A stretch of DNA of 64,000 nucleotides, from positions 9,300,001 to 9,364,000 of the forward strand of contig NZ_CP043494.1 of assembly GCF_044360475.1 (NCBI RefSeq). Direction: 5' to 3'. Shown piece after piece: positions 30,498 through 39,411 of the stretch. Numbering within the stretch: position 1 is the first letter of the stretch; each line of letters starts with the position of its first letter. The notes under the pieces were generated by a model. It saw only the letters and a list, made by a program, of their open reading frames with translations. It searched no databases and was not told the origin of the DNA. Both the position numbers and the translations under genes were made by a program. Source of the stretch: Archangium minus (GTDB lineage: Bacteria; Myxococcota; Myxococcia; Myxococcales; Myxococcaceae).

Positions 30498-33269
30498 ATG
30501 AATCGTCACGTTGGTTCCACGAACGTCGGCAGGCGCCTCCTGGTGCTGCTGCCGCTGCTGGGTGGGTTGTTCTCGCCCGGGGGCTCATTCGCGGCCTGGG
30601 CACCCAAGACGCCTCCGCTGTCGACGCCTTGGACTGCCCAGGTTTCTCCCAGCAACGCGCTGCCGGAGTACCCGCGCCCGCAGATGGTGCGCGCCAACTG
30701 GTTGAACCTCAATGGTGAGTGGCAGTTCGCCACGGCCACCGCGGGTCAGACGCCGCCCTTCGGTCAGAACCTGGCGGAGAGCGTACTGGTCCCATTTCCC
30801 ATCGAGTCGGCGCTCTCCGGCATCCAGCGTCACCACGACCGCATGTGGTACCGCCGCACCTTCACCGTTCCGTCCACCTGGAGCGGACAGCGGCGCGTCC
30901 AGCTCCACTTTGGCGCGGTTGATTGGGAGGCGACTGTCTATGTCAACGGCCAGCAGGTCGGCACGCACCAGGGCGGATTCGATGGCTTCAGCTTTGACAT
31001 CACGGATCGACTGAGGAGCGGGACGAACGAGTTGATCGTCGGTGTGTATGATCCTACGGATGCGGGTGGGCAGCCGGTCGGCAAGCAGCGTCTGGCCCCG
31101 GGCGGTATCTGGTACACCGCTGCCTCCGGTATCTGGCAGACCGTCTGGCTGGAGCCGACGCCCTCCGCCAGGATTGTCCGGCTCGACATGACCCCGGACG
31201 TGGCCGGACAGGCGCTGAAGCTGACGGTGCGAGGCGAGGGCATCAACGGACAGACGGTCGAGGCGGTCGCATTCGACGGCAGCGTGCAGGTCGGCAGTAT
31301 CACGGGCAGCGTCGGCGCCGAGCTGCTCCTCCCGGTGCCCAATCCCAAGCTCTGGTCGCCCGAGAGCCCCTTCCTCTACGACTTGCGTGTGTCGCTGAAG
31401 AGCGGCACGAGCACCGTGGATCAGGTGACCAGCTATTTCGGAATGCGCTCGGTCGGACTGAAGCTGATCGGGGGGGCGCCGCGCCCGGTGCTCAATGGTC
31501 GGTTCGTCTTTCAGATGGGCACGCTGGATCAGGGCTACTGGCCGGATGGCATCTACACCGCGCCCACCGACGAGGCGCTGAAGTTCGACATCCAGAAGCA
31601 CAAGGACCTGGGCTACAACCTCATCCGCAAGCACATCAAGGTCGAGCCGCAGCGCTGGTTCTACTGGGCAGACAAGCTGGGCATCCTGGTCTGGCAGGAC
31701 ATGCCGTTGATGGACTCGGGCAAGTCTCCCTCCACGAGCGCGCGAGCCCAGTTTGAGCGGGAGCTGCGTGAGATGATCGACGAGCACCGCAGCGCGACCT
31801 CCGTCATCCTGTGGGTCGTGCAGAACGAGGGCTGGGGCCAGTATGACCAGGCCCGTCTGGCCAACCTCGTCAAGAGTTGGGACCCCAGCCGGCTGGTCGA
31901 CAACATGAGTGGCATCAATTGCTGTGGCGCGGTCGACGGTGGCAACGGAGACGTCGCCGACTGGCATGTCTATGTGGGCCCGGCCTCTCCGCCGCCCTCG
32001 GCCACACGAGCGTCCGTCCTGGGCGAGTTCGGAGGCCTGGGTCTGAGGATCACCGGGCACGAGTGGAGCCCCGGCAATGGTTTTGGTTATGAGATGGTGA
32101 GCAGCCCCGCGGCGCTGACCAGCCGCTACGTGGGTCTCATCCAGCAGACCCAGTCGTTGATGACCCAGAGCGGTCTGAGCGCGGCGGTCTATACGGAAAT
32201 CACCGACGTGGAGAACGAGATCAACGGAATCCTGACCTACGATCGGGTCGTGATGAAGCCAGACGTCGCCCAGGTGCGCGCGGTCCACGACAACCTGATC
32301 GCCGCCTCGCGCCAGCTCAACAACCAGGGGCCCCTGCCCCTCAACCAGTACCGCTCGCTCCAGGTGATGGCTCCGGGCTACACCGATCACTACCTGCGTC
32401 ACGCCGACAGCCTGGGCGCCACCGCGATCGTCAACAGCACGAGCAGTGGCACGCTCAAGCAGGACGCGACCTTCAAGATCGTGCCCGGTCTGGCCGATGC
32501 GAGCTGCTACTCCTTCGAGGCGCGCAACTTCCCCGGTCACTACCTGCGGCACGCCAACTCCCGTGTTCGCAAGGATGCGCGCGACGGCTCGGCGCTGTTC
32601 GACCAGGATGCCACCTTCTGCGCGCGTGACGCGCTCGACGGCTCCTCCATCGGCGTGTCCCTGGAGGCCAAGAACCAGCCCGGCTCCTATCTCCGTCACC
32701 GAACCAGCGAGCTCTGGTTGGATGTGTTTGAGAACACCCAGCTCTACCGGCAGGACGCAACGTGGGCGGTGGCCTCGCCGTGGTGGAAGAGTGGCGCGGA
32801 CCTGGCGGTGAACACCTACAAGTCTTTCCAGGTCGTGACGCCCGGCTTCACCAACCGCTTCATCCGCCACGCCGATTCGCTTGGCTATACCGAGGTGGTG
32901 AACAGCAGTAGCTCCACCACGCTCAAGCAGGACGCGACCTTCAAGATCGTGCCTGGCCTGGCTGAAGGGAGCTGTTATTCGTTCGAGTCGCGCAACTACC
33001 CCGGCCGCTACTTGCGGCATGCCAACTCCCGCATCCGCAACGATGCAAACGATGGCTCGGCGCTGTTCGCGCAGGACGCCACGTTCTGTGCCCAGCCGGG
33101 TCGCGCCGGGAGCGGCGTCTCGTTCGAGTCCTACAACTTCCCCGGCCGCTACCTCCGCCACTACAGCGCGGAGCTGTGGATCACCGAAGGCGCGGGGAGC
33201 ACCTGGAACAGTCCCGTCAGCTTCAACGAGGACGTGAGTTGGAGCGTGGTCGCCCCCTGGGCGCCCTGA
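30498..33269 (+). CDS. Secreted GH2 glycoside hydrolase with duplicated CBM42 (AbfB) domains
   Basis: A 923-residue exoenzyme with a signal peptide (LLVLLPLLGGLFSPGGSFAA). A GH2 sugar-binding beta-sandwich (MWYRRTFTVPSTW, FGAVDWEATVYVNG) and immunoglobulin-like domain precede a TIM barrel. The barrel carries acid/base Glu444 (WVVQNEGWGQYD) and nucleophile Glu510 (VLGEFGGLG). From about residue 615 come two AbfB/CBM42 beta-trefoils (residues 615-765 and 770-923), each with repeated GHYLRHANSR-type motifs known to bind arabinofuranose side chains. The substrate is probably an arabinose-bearing polysaccharide; GH2 activity could be galactosidase, glucuronidase or arabinosidase. AAGGAGAGG precedes the ATG. 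Confidence 0.88.
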   Translation: MNRHVGSTNVGRRLLVLLPLLGGLFSPGGSFAAWAPKTPPLSTPWTAQVSPSNALPEYPRPQMVRANWLNLNGEWQFATATAGQTPPFGQNLAESVLVPFPIESALSGIQRHHDRMWYRRTFTVPSTWSGQRRVQLHFGAVDWEATVYVNGQQVGTHQGGFDGFSFDITDRLRSGTNELIVGVYDPTDAGGQPVGKQRLAPGGIWYTAASGIWQTVWLEPTPSARIVRLDMTPDVAGQALKLTVRGEGINGQTVEAVAFDGSVQVGSITGSVGAELLLPVPNPKLWSPESPFLYDLRVSLKSGTSTVDQVTSYFGMRSVGLKLIGGAPRPVLNGRFVFQMGTLDQGYWPDGIYTAPTDEALKFDIQKHKDLGYNLIRKHIKVEPQRWFYWADKLGILVWQDMPLMDSGKSPSTSARAQFERELREMIDEHRSATSVILWVVQNEGWGQYDQARLANLVKSWDPSRLVDNMSGINCCGAVDGGNGDVADWHVYVGPASPPPSATRASVLGEFGGLGLRITGHEWSPGNGFGYEMVSSPAALTSRYVGLIQQTQSLMTQSGLSAAVYTEITDVENEINGILTYDRVVMKPDVAQVRAVHDNLIAASRQLNNQGPLPLNQYRSLQVMAPGYTDHYLRHADSLGATAIVNSTSSGTLKQDATFKIVPGLADASCYSFEARNFPGHYLRHANSRVRKDARDGSALFDQDATFCARDALDGSSIGVSLEAKNQPGSYLRHRTSELWLDVFENTQLYRQDATWAVASPWWKSGADLAVNTYKSFQVVTPGFTNRFIRHADSLGYTEVVNSSSSTTLKQDATFKIVPGLAEGSCYSFESRNYPGRYLRHANSRIRNDANDGSALFAQDATFCAQPGRAGSGVSFESYNFPGRYLRHYSAELWITEGAGSTWNSPVSFNEDVSWSVVAPWAP
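32340..33250 (+). repeat. Tandem coding duplication of the CBM42 module
   Basis: The two carbohydrate-binding modules are about 470 bases apart in register. They share long near-identical DNA stretches, for example around 32449-32485 and 32920-32956, so the duplication looks recent or homogenised. Confidence 0.7.
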
Positions 33270-33290
33270 GCCCACAACTCCACAACCAAG

Positions 33291-33328
33291 GATGCCGGAG
33301 AACCTGCTCGACTCCGTTCTCCGGCATC
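33291..33328. terminator. Bidirectional terminator-like hairpin
   Basis: Perfect 13-bp arms 33291-33303 and 33316-33328 with a 12-nt loop, between the convergent GH2 and lipoprotein genes. The minus-strand side is followed by a weak T-containing tail. Confidence 0.55.
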
Positions 33329-33335
33329 CGTTGGG

Positions 33336-33740
33336 TTACTGCGGGTCCTGCTGGGTCGCGGAGTTGTCTTCCTCCGCGCCAGAGCCGCCGGTGCCCTGGT
33401 CATCCTGGGCACCCGTCTCGCCCTTGGAGCCACTCGTATCGATGGCATCCGGGTCGGTCACGGCATCCTCGTAACCGGAGCCGCCCGTGCTCCCCCGGTC
33501 CTCCTGGGGCACCGAGTAGTCCTGATAGATGTCGGGAGAGGTCTCCTCGGTGCCGGCGCCGCCCGTGCCACCGGGGCTGGTGGAACCGGGCGTGGTGCCG
33601 CCCTGGTTCTCGGCCGGGGTCTGCGTCTGCGTCGAATCCGTGGACTCACCCCGCTGCGCGGCACTGTCCGACTTGCACGCGGTACCGAACGCCACGGCGC
33701 CAGCGAGGAGGCCGGTCAGAAGGAGCCTGGTCCTGGGCAT
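33336..33740 (-). CDS. Small acidic lipoprotein of unknown function
   Basis: A 134-residue lipoprotein (AVAFGTAC, Cys22). The mature part is low complexity, rich in Gly, Ser, Thr, Asp, Glu and Gln (GGTGGAGTEETS, GGSGAEEDNSATQ). It is strongly acidic and probably unfolded. Such proteins are common and uncharacterised in myxobacteria. AAGGAGAG upstream of the ATG at 33740 supports the start; an upstream extension to 33833 lacks coding character. Confidence 0.6.
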   Translation of the reverse strand: MPRTRLLLTGLLAGAVAFGTACKSDSAAQRGESTDSTQTQTPAENQGGTTPGSTSPGGTGGAGTEETSPDIYQDYSVPQEDRGSTGGSGYEDAVTDPDAIDTSGSKGETGAQDDQGTGGSGAEEDNSATQQDPQ

Positions 33741-33878
33741 GTTGTCTCTCCTTGAGAGGAAGCGATGTGAGCCAGAAACCTGATCAGCAGGGTCATTCCC
33801 GTCAGGGAGCGCCTGGTTGATCGCTTGCTCCACGGAGCGGCTGGCAGGAGTCCTTGCCAGCGCCCCGCTGTCGCTTCC

Positions 33879-34898
33879 TCACCCGTCCTTCAGCAGCTCG
33901 TGGAGGACCTCGGTGGCGTAGGCCCCCTTGGGCAGCTCGAAGGTGAGCAGCAGGTCCTCCCCTTCCACCTCCAGCGAGGGGTTCCCGAGCCGCACCCGGT
34001 AGGGCCTGCGCCCGCCCTGGGTCTCGTCGCCCCCGCGCTTGAAGTCGTCCAGCGTCACGCCCTCGTCGGCGAGCAACTTCGCCTCGGCCTCGGCCACCGA
34101 GTGGGCGGCCGCAGTCATCTTCGGCCCGAAGAGGGGCCCGGAGGGGCTCACCTCGAAGGCGGCCACGCGGGGAGCATCCACCTCAGGAGCCTCGCAGACG
34201 AAGAGGCCCCCCGAGTCCTCGCGGCGCAGCACGTCACCGAGGAGTGCCTTGTCGAAGGTGCCCGCGCGCAGCCGCTCCACCAGGGCCTGGTTGAAGAGGC
34301 GGGACTGGAAGGCAGACAGGTACAGCTTGCGCTGGAACTTGTCGGGGCGGCGCGGCAGCCGCTGACCCAGCACCAACAGTCGGCCGAAATTCGCGTTGTC
34401 GCCCTCGCGCCCGAAGCGCTGGTCGCCGAAGTAGTTGGGCACGCCCTCCGCGCTCAGTCGGGAGAAGCTCTCGCGCGCGGCGCCCACGTCCTTCACGCCC
34501 CTCAGGCGCAGCCGGAAGCGGTTCCCCTTGAGGTGCCCGGTGCGCAGCTTGTTGCCATGGCGCCGCGTCCACAGCACGCGCACGCCCTCCAGGGCGAAAT
34601 CCGCGACGCGCGCCTCGGCCCGCGCAGGCACGGAGAGGAGCTGCCGGGTAATGGCCTGCCGGTCCTTCATCCCCGCCACACCCACCTCGCCCTCGTCCAC
34701 GCCCAGCGCAGTGGCCAGGGCCCGCACCACCTCACGGGTGTCCCGGCCGCGCTTCTCCACCCAGAGGTAGAGGTGCTCGCCCTCTCCCGAGGGCTCGTAG
34801 GCGGGCAGCTCCTCCACCTCGAAGTCCTCGGGGACGAGCTTGAAGGCGCCACCGCAGCCCGGCACACCCTCCGTCAGCCGGGGTCGTTCGGTGCTCAT
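33879..34898 (-). CDS. truD: tRNA pseudouridine(13) synthase TruD
   Basis: A 339-residue TruD enzyme that isomerises U13 of tRNA-Glu. Family motifs are PEDFEVEELP near the N terminus, the catalytic aspartate region VGVAGMKDRQAITRQ, GNRFRLRLRGV, NYFGDQRFGREGDN and QSRLFNQAL. The length matches the family. Its ATG is one base after the stop of the DUF4388 gene (34896-34902), so it is the last gene of a DsbA-like/DUF4388/TruD operon. Confidence 0.92.
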   Translation of the reverse strand: MSTERPRLTEGVPGCGGAFKLVPEDFEVEELPAYEPSGEGEHLYLWVEKRGRDTREVVRALATALGVDEGEVGVAGMKDRQAITRQLLSVPARAEARVADFALEGVRVLWTRRHGNKLRTGHLKGNRFRLRLRGVKDVGAARESFSRLSAEGVPNYFGDQRFGREGDNANFGRLLVLGQRLPRRPDKFQRKLYLSAFQSRLFNQALVERLRAGTFDKALLGDVLRREDSGGLFVCEAPEVDAPRVAAFEVSPSGPLFGPKMTAAAHSVAEAEAKLLADEGVTLDDFKRGGDETQGGRRPYRVRLGNPSLEVEGEDLLLTFELPKGAYATEVLHELLKDG

Positions 34899-34899
34899 G

Positions 34900-36312
34900 T
34901 CAGGACCCGCCGAGCGCGGCGAGCATGTCCTTCACGCGCCGAGCGAGGTCCTCGTCCGCGCGCGACTCGAGCAGCTCCCCCGCTTGGAAGAGGAGGAAGA
35001 ACATCACGTCGCTGAGCGCCTGCCGGAAGGCCACCAGCGGCTCCGGGCCCAGCATGACGCGGTTCTGGTCGTAGGCCTCCAGCAGCTTCGCGTCTGGAAG
35101 ACTCCCGTCCGGAGCGAAGGCCAGTCCCGTCAGCACCGGCGACGAGGACAATGCCTGTCCCGAGAGCGCGGCATTGGCCGAGGCGATGAACTCGCGCGCC
35201 AGGCCTTGCTTGGACACCTCGGAGGCGATCTCCCGGAAGATGCGGTTGAAGACGCGCACCACGTCGCGCACATCCACCACCGGGGGCGGCACCGGCGGCG
35301 TGGTGATGGCACGCAGCCCGGACTGCGAGTGCCGCACCGTGGGGATGCCCGTGGAGGACGGACGCACCACGGGAATGCCCATGAAGGTCTTGGGGCGCAC
35401 CGCCGGAAGGCCGGAGAGGGACTGCGCCGTGCCGCCCAGCGGCTTGTCGGAGAGCTGCACGAAGCCACCCTCCAGCAGGCCGTAGACGACCTTGGTGACG
35501 TCGAACTCGGACAGCCGGGCCGCCTGCCCGAGGTCCAGAAGCGTGCGACGGCCATCCACCAGGGCCAGGACCTTGTCCTCGTCCGGCTCCAGCTTCGCGT
35601 TCGTCATGCCCTTCTTGAGCACGTAGAGGCGGCTGTGGGGGATGCGTTTGCGGAAGTGCGCCAGCTCGTCGATCTTCCGGATGCTGTCCATCAGCAGGCT
35701 CTGCGTGGACAGCTGGATGTTGTGGCCGAGCTTGTCCTCCACCGGCTGGTCGACGAGGAAGAAACTGCCCTCGCGGCACAGGACGATGGCGTGGAAGATC
35801 TCACTCACCTGGTGGGTGACGCACTTGAACAAGTCGTGCGCCTGGAGCAGGCCCCGCTCCACCAGGGCGCGGCCAATCTTGGAGGGTGGGTGCTCACGCA
35901 GCACCGCCTCGAGCTGAGGACGATCCAGGTAGCCCAACCGAACGAGCACCTCGCCGAGCCGGTCCGCCGCCACGTCTGAGGTGGCCCCGCGCACCTCGCC
36001 CTCGCGCAGGATGACCGAGCGCTCGCCGCCGGGCGCATGCACGCGGACAATGCCGCTCCAGCGCGCCTGGCTGAGAAAGGCGATGAGGTCCGAGACCGGA
36101 AAGCCCGCCGCGTCGCCGGAGAGCACCACGCGCGGGGTGGGAAGCGAGCCCCCCTCGGCCGGAGAGCGCGAGAAGACGAGCAGGTCCGGCGAGGTGGGCT
36201 GCAGCACGTACGAGCCTGTGCGGCCCGCCAGCGCTGGCGGCTGCTGGGATTGCGTCCCCGGCCGTTCGTCGGGGACGAGTTGAGTGCCGTCGATGCGGAA
36301 GCGCTGGCTCAT
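34900..36312 (-). CDS. DUF4388 (PATAN-like) signalling protein
   Basis: A 470-residue cytoplasmic protein. An N-terminal DUF4388 domain (LSGDAAGFPVSDLIAFLSQARWSGIVRV...GGERSVILREGEVRGA) is followed by a region with EVLVRLGYLDRPQLEAVL and IGRALVERGLLQAHDL, typical of myxobacterial DUF4388 proteins. A central winged-helix-like segment (LLDLGQAARLSEFDVTKVVYGLLEGGFV) and a C-terminal helical domain follow. DUF4388/PATAN proteins often work with two-component and gliding or Frz-type signalling. The exact pathway is unknown. It sits seven bases downstream of the DsbA-like gene and one base before truD. Confidence 0.75.
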   Translation of the reverse strand: MSQRFRIDGTQLVPDERPGTQSQQPPALAGRTGSYVLQPTSPDLLVFSRSPAEGGSLPTPRVVLSGDAAGFPVSDLIAFLSQARWSGIVRVHAPGGERSVILREGEVRGATSDVAADRLGEVLVRLGYLDRPQLEAVLREHPPSKIGRALVERGLLQAHDLFKCVTHQVSEIFHAIVLCREGSFFLVDQPVEDKLGHNIQLSTQSLLMDSIRKIDELAHFRKRIPHSRLYVLKKGMTNAKLEPDEDKVLALVDGRRTLLDLGQAARLSEFDVTKVVYGLLEGGFVQLSDKPLGGTAQSLSGLPAVRPKTFMGIPVVRPSSTGIPTVRHSQSGLRAITTPPVPPPVVDVRDVVRVFNRIFREIASEVSKQGLAREFIASANAALSGQALSSSPVLTGLAFAPDGSLPDAKLLEAYDQNRVMLGPEPLVAFRQALSDVMFFLLFQAGELLESRADEDLARRVKDMLAALGGS

Positions 36313-36319
36313 GACACCG

Positions 36320-37300
36320 TCAGTCAGCGGCCCACGCGTTGCGGTTGGCGCGCCACTCGAGTTCGTCGTCCAGGGTGTGGTTGAGCGTCTCCTCGGTGAG
36401 GCCCATCTGTAGGTCGAAGTACCGGCCGTTGAAGAAGAGGCTGGGCGTGCCGCGGATGTTCGCCGCGTTGCCCATCGACTTGTACTTCTCCAGCTCCTTC
36501 GCGTAGGTGCCAGCCTGCAGCGCCTTCTGCAGCTCCGCGCCCTTCAGCCCAATCTTGTTGGCAAGCGCCACGATGGAGGCCTGGGACAGGTTCTGCGCGT
36601 TCTCGAAGAGGGCGTCGTGCATCTCCCAGAACTTGCCCTGGTCCCGCGCCCAGAGGACGGCCTGGCCCGCGGGCACCGCGTTGGGGTGTATGGGGAGCGG
36701 GAACGGGACGTTGCAGAAGCGCAGCTTACTGGGGTTCTTCTTCGCGAAGGACTCGAGCACCGGGCGGGCCTTGCCGCAGTAGGGGCACTCGAAGTCGGAG
36801 AACTCCACCAGCGTCACCGGAGCCTTGGCGTCGCCCATGCACATGCGCGGATCCACGTCGAACGTCTTCCGAGGCGCGCGGAAGGCCGAGTAGTACTCGG
36901 AGAGGGCGACGATGATGTCCGAGGCAGGCACTCCGGCGACGGCCTGACGGGCGGCGAGCCGAGCCATGCGCTTGGCGTGCTGGCACCCGGTGTGTCCCTT
37001 GAGGCACTGCCCCAGGGTGTGGGGGCAGCCGCAGTAACAGAACTCATCCGTGAAGACAGTGGACAGCTCGCGCTGTGCGGCGGGCGGCAGCGCAGAGAAG
37101 TCCATGCCCGGGATGCCCGTCAGGGCGGAGGCTCCCGAGGAGGGCGCAGCCGCGGGCGGCTGAGCCGGAGCCGGAGCAGCGGGCTTCGGCGCGGTCGGCT
37201 GGGCGGGGGGGCTGGCCGCCTCGGAGTTCTTGGAGCAGGCGAGACCCGTCAGCGCCAGGGTAAGCGCGAGGAGGACACGGTTGCGACGGTCGGGGAGCAC
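36320..37300 (-). CDS. DsbA-family thiol oxidoreductase lipoprotein with extra five-Cys cluster
   Basis: A 326-residue lipoprotein (LTGLAC, Cys22) with an Ala/Pro linker. Residues about 75-120 hold five cysteines (88, 90, 92, 99, 106; FCYCGCPHTLGQC...HTGC), recalling CcmH-like or metal-binding segments. Residues about 150-320 are a thioredoxin/DsbA domain with redox motif CPYC (172-175), cis-proline in RGTPSLFFNG, and a helical insert. It should oxidise or isomerise periplasmic disulfides or deliver reductant to a metalloprotein. The extra Cys cluster could be the partner disulfide or a copper/heme site; this is inference. Confidence 0.85.
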   Translation of the reverse strand: MLPDRRNRVLLALTLALTGLACSKNSEAASPPAQPTAPKPAAPAPAQPPAAAPSSGASALTGIPGMDFSALPPAAQRELSTVFTDEFCYCGCPHTLGQCLKGHTGCQHAKRMARLAARQAVAGVPASDIIVALSEYYSAFRAPRKTFDVDPRMCMGDAKAPVTLVEFSDFECPYCGKARPVLESFAKKNPSKLRFCNVPFPLPIHPNAVPAGQAVLWARDQGKFWEMHDALFENAQNLSQASIVALANKIGLKGAELQKALQAGTYAKELEKYKSMGNAANIRGTPSLFFNGRYFDLQMGLTEETLNHTLDDELEWRANRNAWAAD

Positions 37301-37370
37301 GAGTCGGTCTTAGCGATGCGCGCGGGGCTTGTAAAGCAACCCCGGCTCTGCCAGGGAGGTGCCCCTCGAT

Positions 37371-38414
37371 ATGCCCAGAATCCTCCTGCTACACACCGGC
37401 GGTACGCTGGGGATGGCCGGTGGCCGGCCGTCCGCGCTGCGCCCCGCGGCCTTCTTCAAGACCCTCAAGGCCCGCTGCCCCGAGCTCTTCGCGCTCGCCG
37501 ACATCGAGCTGGAGCTCTTCTCCAACCTGGACAGCTCGGAGATGCAGCCAGAGCTGTGGAGCCGACTGGCCGATCACCTCTACCGCCGGCTGCCGGACTT
37601 CGACGGCGCGGTGGTGACGCACGGCACGGACACGCTTGCCCACACCGCGAGCGCCCTCTCCTTCATGCTGCCAGGGCTGCCCAAGCCGGTGGTGATGACG
37701 GGCTCGCAGCGGCCCCTGGGTGAAATCCGCACGGACGCGCGGCTGAATTTGATCGACTCGGTGCTCTCCGCCCTCCAAGGCCCGCCCGAGGTGAGCATCT
37801 GCTTCGACTCCCACCTCTACCGCGGCAACCGCACCCGCAAGGTGAAGGTGTCCGAGTACGACGCCTTCGAGAGCCCCAACTTCCCATTGTTGGGGACACT
37901 GGGAGTGGATGCAACTTTCGCTCCGGGTCTGCGACAAAAGGGGCCCTTCCGCCTACGTGAGAAGTTGGAGTCGCGCGTCTTCCTCCTCAAGGTGTTTCCG
38001 GGGCTGGACCCTGCGTTGCCCCTGGCCCTGCTGCCCCACGTGCGCGGGCTGGTGGTAGAGGCCTATGGCGCCGGGAACTACCCTATCGACACCACCCTCG
38101 GCCGCTCGCTCCTGCCGCTCTTCCGCGAGGCCCGCGAGCGCGAAGTGCCCGTCGTGGTGGTGAGCCAGGCCTACCGCAACGGGGTGGACCTCACGCTCTA
38201 TGAGTCCGGGGCAGCGGCGCTCGCGGAGGGCGCCTTGAGCGGGGGCGACATGACGCCCTCGGCCGCGCTGGTGAAGCTGATGCAGGGCATTGCCTACTAC
38301 CGGGACAGGGAGACGTTGGCTCGTTTCATCCAGACGCCAACTGTCGGGGAGATGACCGAGCGGGCGCCTGCTGTTCAGGAGACACCGGCTAAAAAGTCGA
38401 GGCGCGCGCGTTAA
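37371..38414 (+). CDS. ansA: L-asparaginase, bacterial type I
   Basis: A 347-residue asparaginase that hydrolyses L-asparagine to aspartate and ammonia. The first nucleophile threonine is in LLLHTGGTLGM. The second catalytic motif is VVTHGTDTLAHTAS, followed by PVVMTGSQRPLGEIRTDARLNL and VVVVSQAYRNGVDL. There is no signal peptide, so the cytoplasmic type is expected. The ATG at 37371 gives the canonical start MPRILLLHTGG; a GTG at 37359 sits within AGGGAGGTG and would add four residues. The C-terminal tail is Lys/Arg-rich. Confidence 0.9.
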   Translation: MPRILLLHTGGTLGMAGGRPSALRPAAFFKTLKARCPELFALADIELELFSNLDSSEMQPELWSRLADHLYRRLPDFDGAVVTHGTDTLAHTASALSFMLPGLPKPVVMTGSQRPLGEIRTDARLNLIDSVLSALQGPPEVSICFDSHLYRGNRTRKVKVSEYDAFESPNFPLLGTLGVDATFAPGLRQKGPFRLREKLESRVFLLKVFPGLDPALPLALLPHVRGLVVEAYGAGNYPIDTTLGRSLLPLFREAREREVPVVVVSQAYRNGVDLTLYESGAAALAEGALSGGDMTPSAALVKLMQGIAYYRDRETLARFIQTPTVGEMTERAPAVQETPAKKSRRAR

Positions 38415-38490
38415 GAGCGACCATCCCTGGGCGTCCGGCTCGAGGCCTGCTTGCTGGTAACAATCCTCGACCCATAAGATGGGGGGCACG

Positions 38491-39408
38491 ATGTCCGACG
38501 AGAAGACCGCCGTCCATTCGATTTCGGACCTGCTGGGGTCAGCCGCACCTCAGCAGCAGAGCGCGTACCTCATCGTCATCAGCGCGAAGTCCGCATCCGG
38601 CATTGGTCGGATGTTCAAGCTGGACCGGTCTGAGTCCGTGCTCGGCCGCAGCGTCGAGGCGCAGTTCCAGGTCGAGGACGATGGCATCTCGCGCAAGCAC
38701 GCGAAGGTGGTGTCGCTCGGCGACGGTCGCTTCCAGTTGGTGGACCTGGGCAGCACCAACGGCACGTTCCTCAACGGGGTGAAGGTGAGCGCCGCGCCGC
38801 TCTACGACGGCGATAAGATCCAGATTGGCTCCAACACGGTCCTGAAGTTCTCCATCCAGGATCAGCTGGAAGAGGCCTACCAGCGCAGCATCTACGAGTC
38901 GGCCACGCGCGACGGCCTGACGCGCCTGTACAACAAGAAGTACTTCATGGAGACGCTGCGCAAGGAGTTCGCGTACTGCCTGCGCCACCGGGAGCCCATG
39001 TCCCTGGTGATGTTCGACGTGGATTACTTCAAGAAGATCAACGACGTGTACGGGCACCCAGCCGGCGACTACGTGCTGACACGCATCGCCCAGCGGGTGA
39101 GCGACACCATCCGCACGGAAGATCTGTTCGCGCGCTACGGAGGCGAGGAGTTCGCCCTCATGCTGCGCGAGTCCGGTGAGGAGCAGGCCCTGTCCTGCGC
39201 CGAGCGCTGCCGCCTGGCGGTGGACCGCACGGACTTCATCTTCAGCGGCACGCCCATCAAGGTGACCATCAGCCTGGGCGTGGCCACGCTGCATGACTCG
39301 GACTTCGCGCAGGCCGAGGATCTGATCTCCGCGGCGGACAAGTATCTGTACCGCGCGAAGCGAGCCGGCCGGAACCGCGTGGACGGCAAGGCCATCAGCG
39401 GCCCATAG
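38491..39408 (+). CDS. FHA-GGDEF diguanylate cyclase
   Basis: A 305-residue cytoplasmic enzyme. Residues about 25-120 form a forkhead-associated phosphothreonine-binding domain (SVLGRS, GISRKHAKVV, LGSTNGTFLNG). Residues about 135-300 form a GGDEF domain with active-site GGEEF (217-221). The inhibitory site RTED (208-211) is at the canonical five-residue spacing. It should make cyclic di-GMP from two GTP, be product-inhibited, and respond to Ser/Thr phosphorylation through the FHA domain. A G-rich ribosome site before the ATG at 38491 favours this start over one four codons upstream. It ends three bases before the convergent degenerate GGDEF gene. Confidence 0.93.
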   Translation: MSDEKTAVHSISDLLGSAAPQQQSAYLIVISAKSASGIGRMFKLDRSESVLGRSVEAQFQVEDDGISRKHAKVVSLGDGRFQLVDLGSTNGTFLNGVKVSAAPLYDGDKIQIGSNTVLKFSIQDQLEEAYQRSIYESATRDGLTRLYNKKYFMETLRKEFAYCLRHREPMSLVMFDVDYFKKINDVYGHPAGDYVLTRIAQRVSDTIRTEDLFARYGGEEFALMLRESGEEQALSCAERCRLAVDRTDFIFSGTPIKVTISLGVATLHDSDFAQAEDLISAADKYLYRAKRAGRNRVDGKAISGP

Positions 39409-39411
39409 GGC

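Noticed and set aside
30585..33275. Minus-strand open frame of about 896 codons opposite the GH2 gene
   Set aside because: Shadow frame; the plus strand has signal peptide, GH2 catalytic residues and CBM42 repeats.
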